Below, piece by piece: positions 10,927 to 24,018 of a stretch of 64,000 bases of DNA. Origin of the DNA: Homalodisca vitripennis (taxonomy: Eukaryota; Arthropoda; Insecta; Hemiptera; Cicadellidae); assembly GCF_021130785.1 (NCBI RefSeq), contig NC_060211.1:120466501-120530500 (forward strand), given 5' to 3'. The stretch's first letter is position 1, and each line of letters opens with the position of its first letter. Made by a program: the position numbers and the translations under genes. The notes under the pieces are model-generated. The model had not been told where the DNA came from and did not search any database. It saw only the letters and a list, made by a program, of their open reading frames with translations.

Positions 10927-13465
10927 GACGTATTTTGTTGGAAAAAGTACGGTTGGAATTCTTATAATTATTTTTAAATAGTTAGGATCTTGTAAATATT
11001 TTATCATTTTATTTTCTAAACAGATTTTCAAGCTTAAATAAAAATGTCACAACACCCAAGCTGCTAAAAACTTGTCTCAAAGTCTGTCTGGCGTCAAACA
11101 GTTTTTACAGTGTTGATGAGTTTCTTGAATTTAACTGGAAAACCACGCAGTGAGGAAATTCTAGCGTTGAAAGTGAGTGTAATTATCCAGGAATTAATGG
11201 ATGTTAATGGTTGAATGTTGAAAGTTTGTATTTGGCCTTGATGGGTGATTAATGTAACAATTTTCGATTTAATAAATAATTTTGATATGAATAATGTATA
11301 TATTAGATTACATATAAACGATTATTTAAATTAAAGCATATATTTGGTTAAAAAATTAATTTTGAATAAAGGTAGATGATACCTTCCAGCCACTTTCAGT
11401 AAAAAGTTAGATATTTAGCTTATTACTTTATAATATTTCCTTTTGACCTTGAAAAAAATGTTGTAGAAAATGTTCTGGAATGATTTACATCAACCATCAT
11501 ATATCATTGAATCTATGGAAAGCTACTTATACTCATGAAATCATTTTTCTAGGCAAAGAAGAAGCCGACTTCTTTTGAAGCCTTATTATTTCGTTCTTAT
11601 AGGCCACTGTCATGTGCGAGTATCGTATCAAAGAAAATAAGAAAGATAACTGATACAGTTCATGATACTAAAACGATTGGTACAGTCAGAGACTGTATTA
11701 GAAGCTGCGCTATCTCTAATTTAGATTACTACGTCTTGGAGCACTCGCCTATCGGTTATCCCAAAAACTGGTCTTAATTTATTTCCGGGATTATTGCTTG
11801 TTTATTCTTTTTAAAAGCGAGTTGCAAAGTCACTGGTAAATACTATCAATCTATATTTTCTATAATTAGGCTCAAACGAATTTGTTTTACAACCTGTTAG
11901 GAGAATGGTTTCAGATATTAATGTAAAAGGAGAGGTACTGAAACACAGAAAATATAACTGAATTTACACTGACAAATATTTAGAATATGCCCTAAAGATC
12001 TTTCTGACACGCCGACATACGAATTACAATAATATAAACTAATTGAGGAATAAAATACATCTTACATTATGTTTTATCTTACGGCTTATCTAACTTATAA
12101 AATGTCGTGTTTATACGTATGTTTTGTTCAAACAGCAACTAATCTGTATTCCGTGTTATATAGTTACATATTCTTCATCTATGCTCTATCACGTAAACTT
12201 TACATGTATATAGAAATATTGCAAATAAAATTTATGGACAACATTTCTCGATATATAATTTAATTTACCGATGTAACGGAGTATTGAAAGACCTTACAGA
12301 ACGTAAGATAAGATACTCTTTCGTATAGATTAGCCTTTTTGTTGGATACCTAATAAAGTCTATTGAAATCGGAAACAAATCTTAGAATTGTTTGTAGGGT
12401 ATAACAAAATATTTCTCTCATAAGATCTCAACTAAGTTTCTAACGTCTTTACGAAATCAAACTTTAGTATTGATAAAAGCAAAATTCAAACCATGACATT
12501 TAAAAACACAAATAACACAAAATGCAAGCTATTTACAATATTCTTTTGTTTTCGGTTATTCTTGATAAATAATGTAAAGCTAATTACCTTCCATTGTGTT
12601 AATCATGTACCCAAATTACTAAACTATTGTACTTCATTATTTTCTTGTTGTTATTAATGCTCATATCCAGTGATATATGCGTTCAGTTATTATCAAGAGA
12701 TGATAAAGTTACTTTTTGGATAATTTTTACGGATATATGACTTTTTACATAAACACGATTGATATGAAATGAAAGTTGAATACCTTTCTTGTGTGCTGCA
12801 CTTATATACACTGCTTTGCTTATTTTACATATTTATTTTATTGTGGTACACTTTAATTAAATTTGTTTATGGACATGTATGATAGTTGGACATAACAAAA
12901 CTGTTTCTCACGATTAGATAAAAATAATATTTTATACTACTTTGTGAAACATTTTGGAGTAAAATAAGAGTTCGAGTCACCTAAAAATCGTTCTAATAAG
13001 TAGTATCTAATAAAAACGTAATAATATAAACTAATACTTAATTTTGTATAAAGGTTGACATAAAACCGTGTAAACTCATAATCTGAGTATATAAATAAAA
13101 TAATTTTAACTCAGTTGTTTCATGAGCAGTAAATATAGAAAAACTAATCTATATATTTGCAATAAATGTGTTATAACATAATTTCAAGAACATTTAATGC
13201 AAAGGTTTTACAATAACATAGACATAACCCCAAAGAACCACCCAGTACTCCTGAGATGTGATATAATCCAATAAAACTAATTAATAACACAAATTCTACT
13301 CATTACACCCAATTAAACGCCGGCTGTTTTAGTCCATACGAAAGTTTTAAGAGAAGTGAAATGCATCATTGACACGAGCGGAAATGTTTTAACTTTTTCT
13401 TCATACAAAATTTGAACAGGAAAATTCACTTGCACTTGTTATTTGTGTAAGTATCATATTCCTAA
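10927..13465. other. AT-rich DNA without recognisable genes
   Basis: No coding frame with a recognisable domain. The frame at 12069-12263 is rich in Tyr, Leu and Ile, as expected from AT-rich DNA. Around 13330-13460 there may be weak similarity to 29030-29145, extending the paired island that follows. Confidence 0.45.
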
Positions 13466-13540
13466 CTTTATCGTTTCCGACAACACAGACGTCATTACCA
13501 GAAGCATAATATGTACTTTTCCTCTATTGCACAAGGTTAG
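13466..13540 (+). repeat. Copy A of a second paralogous non-coding island
   Basis: It resembles 29150-29219 in the same orientation. Shared words are TTCCGACAACACAG, then ATAATA, then a CTTTTCCT/CTTCCTTT tract, then GACAAGGT/CACAAGGT in matching positions. Identity falls off gradually outside. It is third in the collinear series of paired islands. Confidence 0.6.
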
Positions 13541-14064
13541 GTATCTATTCACGGAACACTTCTAAATAAACATTTAGAAAAAGCATGTGCTCGTTTTGTT
13601 GTTGCTGTACAAACAATGGATAAATGTAGACGAATAATATGAGTTTTACACAATACGGCCTCAGTCTATTTGTACAATCACGTTGATGTTTACGTTGCTG
13701 TTGCAAATTCCGGTCTTATCTGTAGTCTTTAACCAATCAATAATGAGACATACACGTGATTTTTTAACCTTAGAATTGTTGATGTATTTGAAATCTATGA
13801 GTGAGTGCAGACAAGTATTTGAAATTTCTTACAAATAAAGTTTAAACTGAAAATATACCTTATTTGAAGCGCAGGAAAACTTATTTTTAAATAAACAATC
13901 GTTTATACGATATTAAATTGAAGTCACACTTTAAAACTGCAACTGTACATAATTTTTCAGGTTAAATGATTTCATTTCTATCTTCCTCTCTATATCTTTC
14001 TTTTTGTCCGCACGATATGCCGAAAACGAAATTACCTTTAGACTTGAAATTGTCAGTGAAGCTT

Positions 14065-14095
<31 letters not shown>

Positions 14096-14113
14096 TATAT
14101 ATTATATATATAT
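14065..14113. repeat. Imperfect (TA)n microsatellite
   Basis: An alternating TA array interrupted by AAT and ATT phase changes. Confidence 0.95.
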
Positions 14114-15003
14114 GAGGAACACTGATATCGATAATGGTGCATATTTTAGATTTTGCTGAGCGTTATTAAATATTTTTATGGGCTTATGGTAACTGATATG
14201 GCAACGATCAAATAGCAAAATAAATAAGTGTGTAATCAAACTAAATATACCTATTATATATTAACAACACAAGTAGCCTAACAATCCCAGTTCATACAAC
14301 ATATAATAGGTGAATTAATGTGTAGACTTTTATTATTTCAACATTGATCTGAAATCAATGTTACTTTACAATAATCTAAATTTATCGCGTTGCAAGAGAT
14401 TTCGTCAAAGATTTCATCTCCATATTTGAAATTTTACATAAAAATTTATTCATATAGATAACAGAATAAGTATTATAATGATGCATGGCCAAACAGAAAA
14501 TTTAGTGGACCGTTTTTAAGCCATTTTGTGAATTCAATAAGGTATAGATTTTAAGTTGTGTGTGAATCCTGTACTACACCTATTTTAACACGTGGGGTTA
14601 CGTACATATACCTTTTTTAAAGATATCACTACAAAGTATAGAATTAAAATAGATACAACCTTAGTTTTAAACTCAACTATTTCCAAATGCCATAAAATAT
14701 GTTCCTACTGAAGTGAAGGGACAAGTATTATTTGTTACATTTGTAATATGAAAATGAAATTAGTTAAAGGAATCTTGTAGATTCTGAATCAAGTCTTCAA
14801 TTTTATCTCTAATAGTTACAGTTTGATCATTGCAATAACGATTGGTTAAATGGTAGTGAGAGCGCTGCCGCTCATTATCACTGTCACGTAAACAGAATCT
14901 CTTTTGCCTTCTTTTTTAATGAATTCCAATAATGACAATGATTATTTCTAGAATAAAAAGATTTTATCGCAATAGTTAGTGTATATTAATGTTCCCTCTT
15001 ATA

Positions 15004-15257
15004 CAGGGTGAGTCTGACCACCCGTGCAGTATTTACAGCTGTCTTAATAACTGACTTCCACACTTTTTCTATCTGTTTTCTTCATAATTTGGCCTCTCAT
15101 AATCCATTAAAATTATTTTCAATTTTGAAAGGACTTTTTAAAACAAAAATTTTTTGTATTTAGCTTTTTTCCTATCTCTTACTGTTTCAAAATGGCAGCC
15201 GAAAAACTGAATTACGTATGTCTGTTTACAAAATGTAACAAATTATTTTTATTGGAA
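15004..15257 (+). repeat. Left long terminal inverted repeat of the D-41-D element
   Basis: About 250 bases whose reverse complement is found, in two parts, at 17236-17360 (outer) and 16703-16836 (inner). Only a few substitutions separate the outer 125 bases of the two ends. The inner half contains CTTACTGTTTCAAAATGGC, matched by GC-ATTTTGAAACAGTAAG near 16765-16786. Confidence 0.92.
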
Positions 15258-15557
15258 CAAACAGGTTTTTGTGATTAAATAAACAGAATTTGTTATGAAA
15301 TCAGACCAAAATTCAACATGTTCAATGTGGCCCAATACTTTTGTAGTAGTTTCCATGTTTATCTATTAAAGATAACAATGATTCATGTATGCACAATCTC
15401 AATGCAGTCTTGGACTAGAAAGGTACTTTGTACCACACTCAACAAGCTTATCACTTGCGGTATGCTGGCTAGACATCTTTATCTGACAAATGTGATAAGG
15501 CTACCCTTAGTCAGTTAATTGGTGTCTGCCGTTAAGGACAGGTTGTGATTTTTTGAA

Positions 15558-16572
15558 ATGCCTTACACAAATGCAGAGGCATTCGATATGGTAATGGTGT
15601 TAGGCGAATGTTTTCAAAATTATGTGGCTTCTGCGAGGGTGTATGCCGAACGGTTTCCAAATAGAGAACCTCAGTCACGAATGGCCTTTCAAAGACTTGT
15701 TCGTGAAACAGGACAGGTAAAGCCTGACAGCAAAAAGGGAAAACAACTTTCAAGGCCTGTACGAAGTGATAGGGCACCAGAAGTATTGGCGGCGGTGCAA
15801 CTAAACCCAAATGATTCTTCCATAAGAATAGCTATTGATTCTGGTATGAGCCAAAGTTCAGTGGTGAGAATCCTGAAAGACAATAAAAATGCATCCCTAC
15901 AAGATGTCCCTGCACCAAGAACTTCATGGTGATGATGGCATTCAAAGATTGAATTTTTTTTGTGGGCAAGAGAAAAAATGCTACAAAATGAACATTTTTT
16001 GAAATTTACTATGATGTGATGAAGCTACATTTCGGAGCAACGGCGAAGTTAACCGTCACAACATGAGGTACTGGGCTCATGAGAACCCCCACTGGATACG
16101 AGAGGTTGACAACCAGAGGTACTGGACTGTGAATACTTGGTGTGGTATTGTTGGCAGGAGAATTGTAGGTCCTTTTTTCTTTGAAGGACACCTAGATGGA
16201 GAGACTTATAACAATTTTTTAACTAATCACTTGCCTAACTTATTAATAGATGTACCTGACGAAGTTGTTGGCAATATGTGGTTTATGCACGACGGTGCTC
16301 CGGCTCTCTACTCGCACAACGTGCGACAAACGCTTGATGAACAATATCCTGGAAGATGGGTTGGAAGAGGTGGTCTAGTTAACTACCCACCAAGATCCCC
16401 TGATTTAACCTGTATTGATTTTTACTTATGGGGTAGGCTGAAAGACTTAGTTTATGTTTTACGACCGACAACACCCGAAGATATGATGCATTGAATCCGG
16501 AATGCTATAAGTTCAACCAGCCACGAAGAAGTGTTGCGAGCTGTAGATAGCTTAAGTCCAGATTATAACTGA
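15558..16572 (+). pseudogene. Transposase pseudogene of the DD41D element
   Basis: The product would be a DDE/D-type transposase that cuts and joins element ends. The N-terminal part (15558-15932, 124 codons) starts MPYTNAEAF and has the helix-turn-helix type seen in insect transposases (DUF4817-like, recalled not searched). The catalytic part has the first aspartate in DEATF (Asp at 16018-16020), the second in MHDGAP and the third in SPDLTCIDFYLWG; exactly 41 residues lie between the last two. At least two frame changes occur between about 15940 and 16018, and a TGA at 16492-16494 interrupts a frame that otherwise continues to about 16572 (ending SPDYN). It is therefore a fossil. The length suits a protein of about 335 residues. 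Confidence 0.9.
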
Positions 16573-16836
16573 GTTTAGCAAATGACGGACTATAATTCGA
16601 GCACCTGTACTAGCAAAATCAATGAAAGGTAAGATTATGGCTAGTTCAGAGGTCATTCAGAGCTATTAAGCAAATTAAAAATTATATGACATATCTTTAT
16701 TTCATATAATTTAAAAATAATTTGTTACATTTTGTAAACAGACATACGTAATTCAGTTTTTCAGCTGCTATTTTGAAACAGTAAGAGATAGGAAAAAAAG
16801 TTAAATACAAAAAATATTTGTTTTAAAGAGACCTTT

Positions 16837-17235
16837 TATTTATATAAAATTTATTATATGTTGCTCTTTAAGAATTTTGAGTATTAGGATTTTTTGTATT
16901 CTTAAATTTTGAACATTTTTTAAATTTATAAAATCCAGTGAAAAATACCCGTAACACGTATTTTATTGAAAAATAGGTCAATAGCAAGTTATGAAAAAAA
17001 TCTGGAGCTGTTCCGTATTTTAGGTAGGGTAACACGGTACTTTATTTTAAAGTCCTATTTCAAAACGTTTTGGTACACCCTGTACATACGGTTAAAGATA
17101 ATTAACTTTTGTTTGCTCCAAAATGTTCGGTGTAATTAGACCTTTAAATTGATGTACCACACGACCCATGTTTACATTTGAAAATTCCCCAAAAAGCACA
17201 CCTACCCCCCAAATTGGGCCCTTTAGGGGAATTTT
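16837..17235. mobile_element. Nested insertion splitting the right inverted repeat
   Basis: This segment has no counterpart in the left inverted repeat, which is continuous across the matching point near 15131. AGACCTTT occurs at the left edge (about 16830-16837) and again near 17139, so one 8-bp-flanked insertion of about 300 bases is possible. A second small foldback follows (GAAAATTCCCC near 17179 paired with GGGGAATTTTTC near 17226). GGTACACCCTGTA near 17070-17083 looks like another Tc1/mariner-type end. The parts cannot be named from this sequence alone. Confidence 0.6.
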
Positions 17236-17399
17236 TCAAAATTGAAAATAATTTTAACGGATTACGAGAGGCCAAATTATGGAGAAAACAGATAGAAAAA
17301 GTGTGGAAGTCAGTTATTAAGACAGCTGTAAATACTACACAGGTGGTCAGACTCACCCTGTATATCTCATTCAAGTAAGGCCTGGTGTATGTCCCGCCA

Positions 17400-18629
17400 G
17401 CTATAAAACGACAATATTATAAATAAAACTTTTGAAGATAAAATCAAATCACATGAATAGAACACAAATATTCTAATTATTATCTAATGGAAAATATACG
17501 AATAAGTTTGTTTGTGTTTAAAATGACTTCAGGTCTTTCCATTTCATATTTACCATTCACAGTCATCACAATCAAAGTACTCCGAGAGAGGTGTCCTCTG
17601 TTTTAACACCCGCTGGATGAAGGTAAAATATTAATGTTATCGCACGCAGTATTATAAAGAGTGATAATCGGCGTAATTTTGATTTTATATAAATAACCTG
17701 ATGGTCAGAACGAGAAGAACATTGGAACTGAAAATATAGAATTCAAATATAAATTAATCTGCAGGTTTTCATAGTATAAATCTTAATAATATTGGACCCA
17801 TTTATGTACTTCTGTTAGTTTGAGATACCAACAGCTAGTATCTCTAGTGGTAGTAGATGAGAATACTTAGCATGTAGATGCGGAAACCCCCACTAAGTTC
17901 CAGTTGCATACGGAGATTGAGGTAATTGTGAAACGGGCCATTAAACCACGTCTTTGACAGACTAAAATACGCCGGGAAAACCCTGCGGAGGAATACACCC
18001 AAAATACCAAAACCTATTGGAAATCCTGGTTGGTTCCTGTGCCTGCAGAATCCCAATAAAGAGTTCCCTATCTGAATTCTACCTGGTTGTGTGAGGTACA
18101 TTCAAGACACAGAACGTTACAGAGCAATTAATAAACTAATTTGAGTCTTTACAAAAAATTTTGAAAATATTCTACTATGACAAACTGAAACCATGTCATA
18201 ATCGACGGATTCAGTAAATATATCATGTTCACATGTTACATTTTCAGTAGGCAGAATAAAGTATTTATAGAGATAAAATCATTGACCAGAGTTAAAGGGA
18301 TTGTACAGGGTCAGGCAATTCGTTTACCCCTCCCACATGTAGTATTTGGGTGAATTATGCAGGTGCCGGTAAATGTGAATATCGGCGTCCATTCTATCAT
18401 CCCTGTCATAGTTTCATTTTTACTCTCATTCGTAACTAATTATACCAGAATAGAAGGATTTCGGTCATTTGCCATTGTGTGTCTCCCAATGTACAACACA
18501 AAGTTGCAGGATTGACATTTATCCCATTCGTCAGTGGAGAGGTAATTAATAAATTGAAAGGTAAGGAAAAGAAGGAATAAAATAAGAGAAAGGAAAGGTA
18601 ACAGATAACTCCGAAGTTTGCTTGAGGTG
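17400..18629. other. AT-rich DNA without recognisable genes
   Basis: The minus-strand frame at 17844-18101 (85 codons) and the segment around 18300-18420 have balanced composition but no domain that I recognise. No repeat borders are clear. Confidence 0.4.
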
Positions 18630-18725
18630 TAGTTCAGGCGTTGTCACTGCACCGGACGGATGCAATTCGCGAGCACAAGTTACGAGCACGAAAACTCAAG
18701 AGCACAATCACACGTTACTCCAGCG
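18630..18725 (+). repeat. Dispersed repeat related to 55330-55405
   Basis: AGTTCAGGCG, CTGCACCGG, GATGCAATTCGCGAGCACAAG and ACTCAAGAGCACAA occur in the same order and spacing as AGTCCAGGCG, CTGCACAGG, GATGCAAGTCGCGAGCTCAAG and GTCAAGCTCACAA at 55330-55405, apart from one 5-base indel. At 55 kb the repeat sits beside a hammerhead-like foldback relic, so the two may be parts of one element. Confidence 0.65.
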
Positions 18726-19499
18726 CAGGGATACGGGAAACCTTTCATCGCCAATAAAAGTCATTAAAACGTAATTATACCAGTTGCACTTAAAGTATAG
18801 TTCCGTTCTTGGTTTTGCTAGTTTTTTTTTACATATTTTATTAGTAAGTAATTCCTTCGCTAAATACTGTGGGTGCTAGAATATAATCATTACAAACACA
18901 ACTAATAACAATTTATCATCACCAAAGTAGATACTTCCAAGAGCCTTTAGATTTTGTTATTACCTGGTGCGTAATAATAAAGCCACATAACTAACTTTTG
19001 TTGCTGTTTCGCAGAACAATGCTCCATTGTAGATGGTTGGCAAACAAAAGGAGATTGAGTATGATTATGAAAAAAGAATATCTGAATTCAAATTTACTTA
19101 TTTTAAGTGTTATCATACTATTTCTGACAATCAAGATGCATTGCCTCATTTATTCGCACTTTATATTACCTACTGTCTACTACAGTTCCATGAAATTAAT
19201 TTTAAGTCGATAGGCTCACATGCTCCCTGTTCTATATGTATTCGGCTTTATTCCATATACAATGAAATATCTTGAAAGGTATCAGTTAGTAAAGAATTTT
19301 TTTTTGTCAGATACTTGAAATGCACGCTCACACCTTTCAACATTATCTTGTCCTTCTTAAATAAACAAAGTATAGTACATCACATAACGTGTCGCGTATC
19401 AGGAATTGCTGATGTTTAATCCAACATCTTAAATACATAGCTCAGTTCATTATGGACGTAGAGAGCGACAGCCAATCACACGAGAAATAAATTATTAAA

Positions 19500-19570
19500 T
19501 CAAACGGAAAACTAAAAAGAATTATGTCAGTCTACTGAGAAATAGTTACAAAAGTGACAGATATTCCAGT
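19500..19570 (+). repeat. Possible dispersed repeat copy, CTGAGTGATAG family
   Basis: ATGTCAGTCTACTGAGAAATAG resembles TATCAGTCTACTGAGTGATAG at 5355. Only a short word is shared, so the call is tentative. Confidence 0.3.
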
Positions 19571-20683
19571 TCTATAATTTGATGGACAGTAATTTGAGCG
19601 CTCGAATCAGTTGAGTGAGAGCCTCAAGTAGTACACATTAGAACGGTATGAATCAAAATTATATAGCTCAGCCCTAACATGATACTTCAGAAATAACTTA
19701 AATAATTCCTTGGGTCTCATCATATTTAGTCCTTATGCATGATTTTTATCTTTTGCCACTATTATAATCAAAGGGTGAAGGCTTCAGCGAAGGTCAGTCA
19801 AATTGTATGTTTGTACATGCAACACCATAGAACTCATTCTTGTGTATACATAAATAAAGCTTAATGCAAAGTTCAAGTCTGTAGTTAAAGTATTTCTTAA
19901 GATATCATAGTCAACGAGAAATCAAAATCTTTCATCAAATTGGGTATTGTAACAGAGTTTAGGTAATAAAATTACTCACACCAAAATATAATAAAAAGAT
20001 GTGTGAATTGGGATAGTTAGGCTACATGTATTAAAATCTCATATATTTGAATCTCTTATGGGTGTATTGAGCTTGCTTAAACATTTATATATCCTTTTAT
20101 TCCTTCTTACCTTAAATTTTACCCATAAAACCAATGTAAAAATACTCAATAACACTCAGCCAAACCCCATACAGATACATGCGCCATCATCGAAATGAGT
20201 TTCCCATATGGAACTGAAGCTTTACGCAAAATTTAAATGCAAAAGCTAGTTTTATTTATATATCATACGAAGAGTCGTAACGATAGACTTACAGACTGAA
20301 ATTTAAATTTTCCAGCATCATATCCAGCCAGTAATAGATATATAGTTTTAATGTTTTCAAATAACCAAATTTAATACCCTGCATAACCCGTGTGGTAAGG
20401 AAGGCAACCATAATACTATCAACAATGGTTTATTATTTATTACCATTATTTGTGTTATCGTACTAAATAAAATATAATATTATGTTACTTATATGACATT
20501 GAAGTATAAATGTAAAAATAATGCCTAATAGGTAGCAATTAAAAAATCATGACGTACCTCAATGTCAACGGAGTCACATCAGTAAAAGGATTAACACGCC
20601 ACTTCCGCAAAAAGTCTGAAAATAAAGTTTCTTTATTTATTTATTGTCAGATAGTCAAGTTTAATATTGTAAAGACATAAGTA

Positions 20684-20685
<2 letters not shown>
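19571..20685. other. AT-rich DNA without recognisable genes
   Basis: No coding or RNA signal. The overlapping frames at 18998-19275, just upstream, also lack recognisable motifs. Confidence 0.45.

Positions 20686-20733
<48 letters not shown>
20686..20733. repeat. (TA)n microsatellite
   Basis: About 48 bases of uninterrupted alternating A and T, lying just beyond the 3' end of the minus-strand LINE fragment, where a simple-sequence tail could seed such an array. Confidence 0.97.
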
Positions 20734-20735
<2 letters not shown>

Positions 20736-20869
20736 TGCTTAAATTAAATTAAAGTTTTATCTAGCTCTCTTTATAAAAATCAACATACAAACAGACAGTA
20801 TTCTAATAGAAATTTCCTTTTCATTCGCCCATCTCCCCACCTCTAGCACCGGAGTGATTTCCTGACTAT

Positions 20870-21190
20870 TTGGTCTCCCAGCGTTTTGCCTAAAACTCGT
20901 TGACATTATAAAATGCCTGTGAGGGTAAAGGCGTTTTATACCAGTTTTGAGTGCCTTGGTCTTTGTGGCATTTTTGATCCAGTGGGGTAGCTTGTTGATA
21001 AAATGAACAACCACCTGCAATGGCTGACGTTCATAAACCATCGCTCTGTAATGGCCAGATCGGTAGTTTCCCCTATCTCTGGTTTCATAAAAATCTGTCT
21101 TCGCCACTTGTCTTGACACATTTGAACATATAAATAGAGTTGTTCAAAAAACATAGAGATTCCGTAGGGTGAACAGTTGCAAAATAAAAA
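20870..21190 (-). pseudogene. LINE reverse-transcriptase C-terminal fragment (CR1/Jockey-type)
   Basis: On the minus strand the translation includes ETRDRGNYRSGHYRAMVYE followed by a VHFINKLPHWIKNATK stretch and KALKTGIKRL. This matches the remembered C-terminal layout of non-LTR polyproteins of the CR1/Jockey groups: an YDTRxR motif, then a V-F-NKLP-IK stretch, then K-FK--LK-L. A second frame carries the adjacent pieces (LYLYVQMCQ upstream and AFYNVNEF downstream), so at least two frameshifts are present. The endonuclease and the catalytic part of the reverse transcriptase are absent. It is a 5'-truncated, inactive copy, and its 3' side runs into the TA array at 20733. Confidence 0.75.
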
Positions 21191-21359
21191 AATAAAAAAA
21201 ACGCTCTGTATGACAAAAATAGTAACTCTGAAATACTAACGTGCGATTACTAGAATTGCCTGCTTATATATTCTGAACACTCTTGTCAAATGGCTGCTTG
21301 CACAATCACCCCATAATGCCACTCTGTATGTAAGGTGGGATCATTTAAGATATAATACG

Positions 21360-21600
21360 CCGTAATCAATTCCTTATTAGGGCAATATTTGCCTAGTTTC
21401 ATCAAAACATAATCGACGGAATGTTTTTGCGCAAACATGGCCAACGCGATCATTCCATGCAATCCTCGAGCAAGGTGTGTTCCGAACTCTATAATTCTTC
21501 AAGTATGGATGTTGCAAACATGGCAACAGAAACAAACTGAGAGTCGACCGGCCGAAGAGCAAAGTTGATGCCATTGGTTTTTTTATGTGTTTGTTTGGAG
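21360..21600. other. Balanced-composition island of unknown nature
   Basis: It includes GCGCAAACATGGCCAACG near 21430 and TTGCAAACATGGCAAC near 21513, an internal repeat of the GCAAACATGGC word. A 65-codon minus-strand frame (21377-21574) has no recognisable domain. It may be a piece of the LINE next door, an exon or a regulatory island. Confidence 0.25.
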
Positions 21601-22486
<886 letters not shown>

Positions 22487-22746
22487 ATTAATTAATAGTA
22501 CGTTATATTTTATCAATATAGCCTTAACTATTTTAAATAATGCAAGATTGATATAATATTGATTGCAGTGATATACTCCAGCACAGTTATAACTAATGCC
22601 ATTTCGGGTTATATCTAACTTGTAGACTACAGACACGTACAGAGTATATTAATATCAGACTTTGTCTTTAAACAGTAGACATAATTCTCTTGGCTAAACA
22701 AGACTAAGCATAGTTTAGTAATGCTCCTCGAATAACTGGAACAGTC

Positions 22747-22815
22747 AGCCGGATGGTATCAATTCTGAATCAGCTCCTTGCTGCATAATTATTGGAACCA
22801 TCCGCTCAACGTTCC
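22747..22815 (+). repeat. Copy A of a third paralogous non-coding island
   Basis: The 50 bases starting CCGGATGG at 22749 match those starting at 38159 with 7 differences (86 percent). Shared words include ATCAATT, CAGCTC, TTGCTGCA and AATTATTG. The match fades on both sides. It is last in the collinear series of paired islands. Confidence 0.75.
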
Positions 22816-23859
22816 GGGCGCTGTACTCAGTTAGCCTGAAAAATGTATGTATGAAATTGGTACACTTCTAGACCTCAGTAATGCAGACGAAAGTAGTTTA
22901 TACTACTTTAAGCTCTCAAGTTTTTGAAGCCATTTTTGTTATTAATGTATTTAGTACGATTCGGGATCGACGTAGAGGTAAGATATACAGCATTGCAAGG
23001 CTAGGGTGAGGGAAATAAATTACTGTACAATACACTTAGGTCAGAATTGTGTTATTTAATCTTCGATAAGCATGAAAAACTCATTTTGCGATAGCACTAT
23101 TATTCAAATTATCGCATAATAACTCTTTAATGGGTAGCTTTAACTCTTTAATAAGTAATAACACCAAAATCCCAGGATGGCAGTGATATGTCTTGTACTA
23201 GAGAGTGTTTCAAATAGGCAGGACAACAATCAGTACTAAATCATATTTAGTTTAAAATTAGATGCTTTATATCATGACATCAAATTTCTACGTATCATAA
23301 AATCGATTTTGTCATTGCTATCTAGAATATGTTTGACATGTTTTTATATGCGTCCTTAATTTTAATTTCAATGCAATATTTAATATCATAATATAGGATA
23401 TTATTTGCATCAGTTCATATTTAACTGTACTGCAAACTGCAACTGAATGAAAAATATGATGACACGTAAATTTGTATTTGCAAAATCTGATATCATGCTA
23501 ATTTATGCTACAGTATATCATATATGTATTGCAGTAAGCACCTCCTCAACTGTTATGTTCAAATCCAGTTTTATGCGTAAATATTATTAAATAAACACTT
23601 CAAGAAATTTGTTAACATTTCTAGGTGGATTATTCATGAAAGTAAACTATTTCAAAAACCGGATTAAGTATGAACAATTGATTTGTTATTATAATGATAA
23701 TAATAGATTATCGTACTATGTTTTAAACAATAATCACGGTCTTGTATTCATCGTATACTTAAAACATCACCAAGAAGTTTAAGTTTGTTCTAAGTAACAT
23801 ATAATGTTATAAGCGTTATGAGGGTCTTGTGAAATAAATATTCCTTCAAAGAATTTTCT
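22816..23859. other. AT-rich DNA without recognisable genes
   Basis: No coding or RNA signal that I can support. Confidence 0.5.
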
Positions 23860-23968
23860 GCGTTTATAATGAGCTCTCCTCAAAGCTGCGCACTATACAA
23901 ACTTATTCATGCAGAGAGTACTGAGTGTGCTGTACTTGAGAGCGGGAAATCAGCAAGAGTTCACTTCA
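23860..23968 (+). repeat. Copy B of the highly conserved repeated block
   Basis: It is identical to 8137-8245 except for C-to-T and T-to-A changes within AAGCTGCGCACT. The 98 percent identity is far above that of the other paired islands, so it is either more recently copied, gene-converted or under stronger constraint. Confidence 0.85.
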
Positions 23969-24018
23969 GACTACACAATGTAATCTTTGATAGACCTGCT
24001 GTACTTATGACTGTATAG
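23869..24018 (+). CDS. Short ORF in the repeated block, copy B
   Basis: An ATG at 23869 opens a 49-codon frame ending TAG at 24016-24018. It shares its first 33 codons with the frame at 8146 except for Cys7 in place of Arg7, then continues with an unrelated tail (FRLHNVIFDRP). No known motif or targeting signal is visible and no splice signal is obvious. It may be a peptide, part of an exon or chance. Confidence 0.2.
   Translation: MSSPQSCALYKLIHAESTECAVLESGKSARVHFRLHNVIFDRPAVLMTV

Larger units (their letters stand above)
15004..17360 (+). mobile_element. Tc1/mariner-superfamily transposon, D-41-D spacing, decayed
   Basis: The element begins CAGGGTGAGT-like at 15004 and ends with the reverse complement ACTCACCCTG at 17351-17360, with TA on both sides (15002-15003 and 17361-17362), the target used by the Tc1/mariner superfamily. 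The inverted repeats are unusually long: 15004-15130 pairs with 17236-17360 and 15133-15257 pairs with 16703-16836. On the right the two parts are separated by about 400 bases of inserted DNA. The interior holds a broken transposase gene (15558-16572). Without the nested insert the element would be about 1.95 kb. It can no longer make an intact transposase. Confidence 0.93.

Noticed and set aside
15318..15518. Open frame inside the D-41-D element
   Set aside because: It lies between the inverted repeat and the transposase start and has no resemblance to transposase; it is a chance frame.
15532..15883. Minus-strand open frames over the transposase
   Set aside because: They are antisense shadows of the recognisable plus-strand transposase.
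17178..17378. Open frames over the right end of the transposon
   Set aside because: They are translations of the terminal inverted repeat and the small foldback, not genes.
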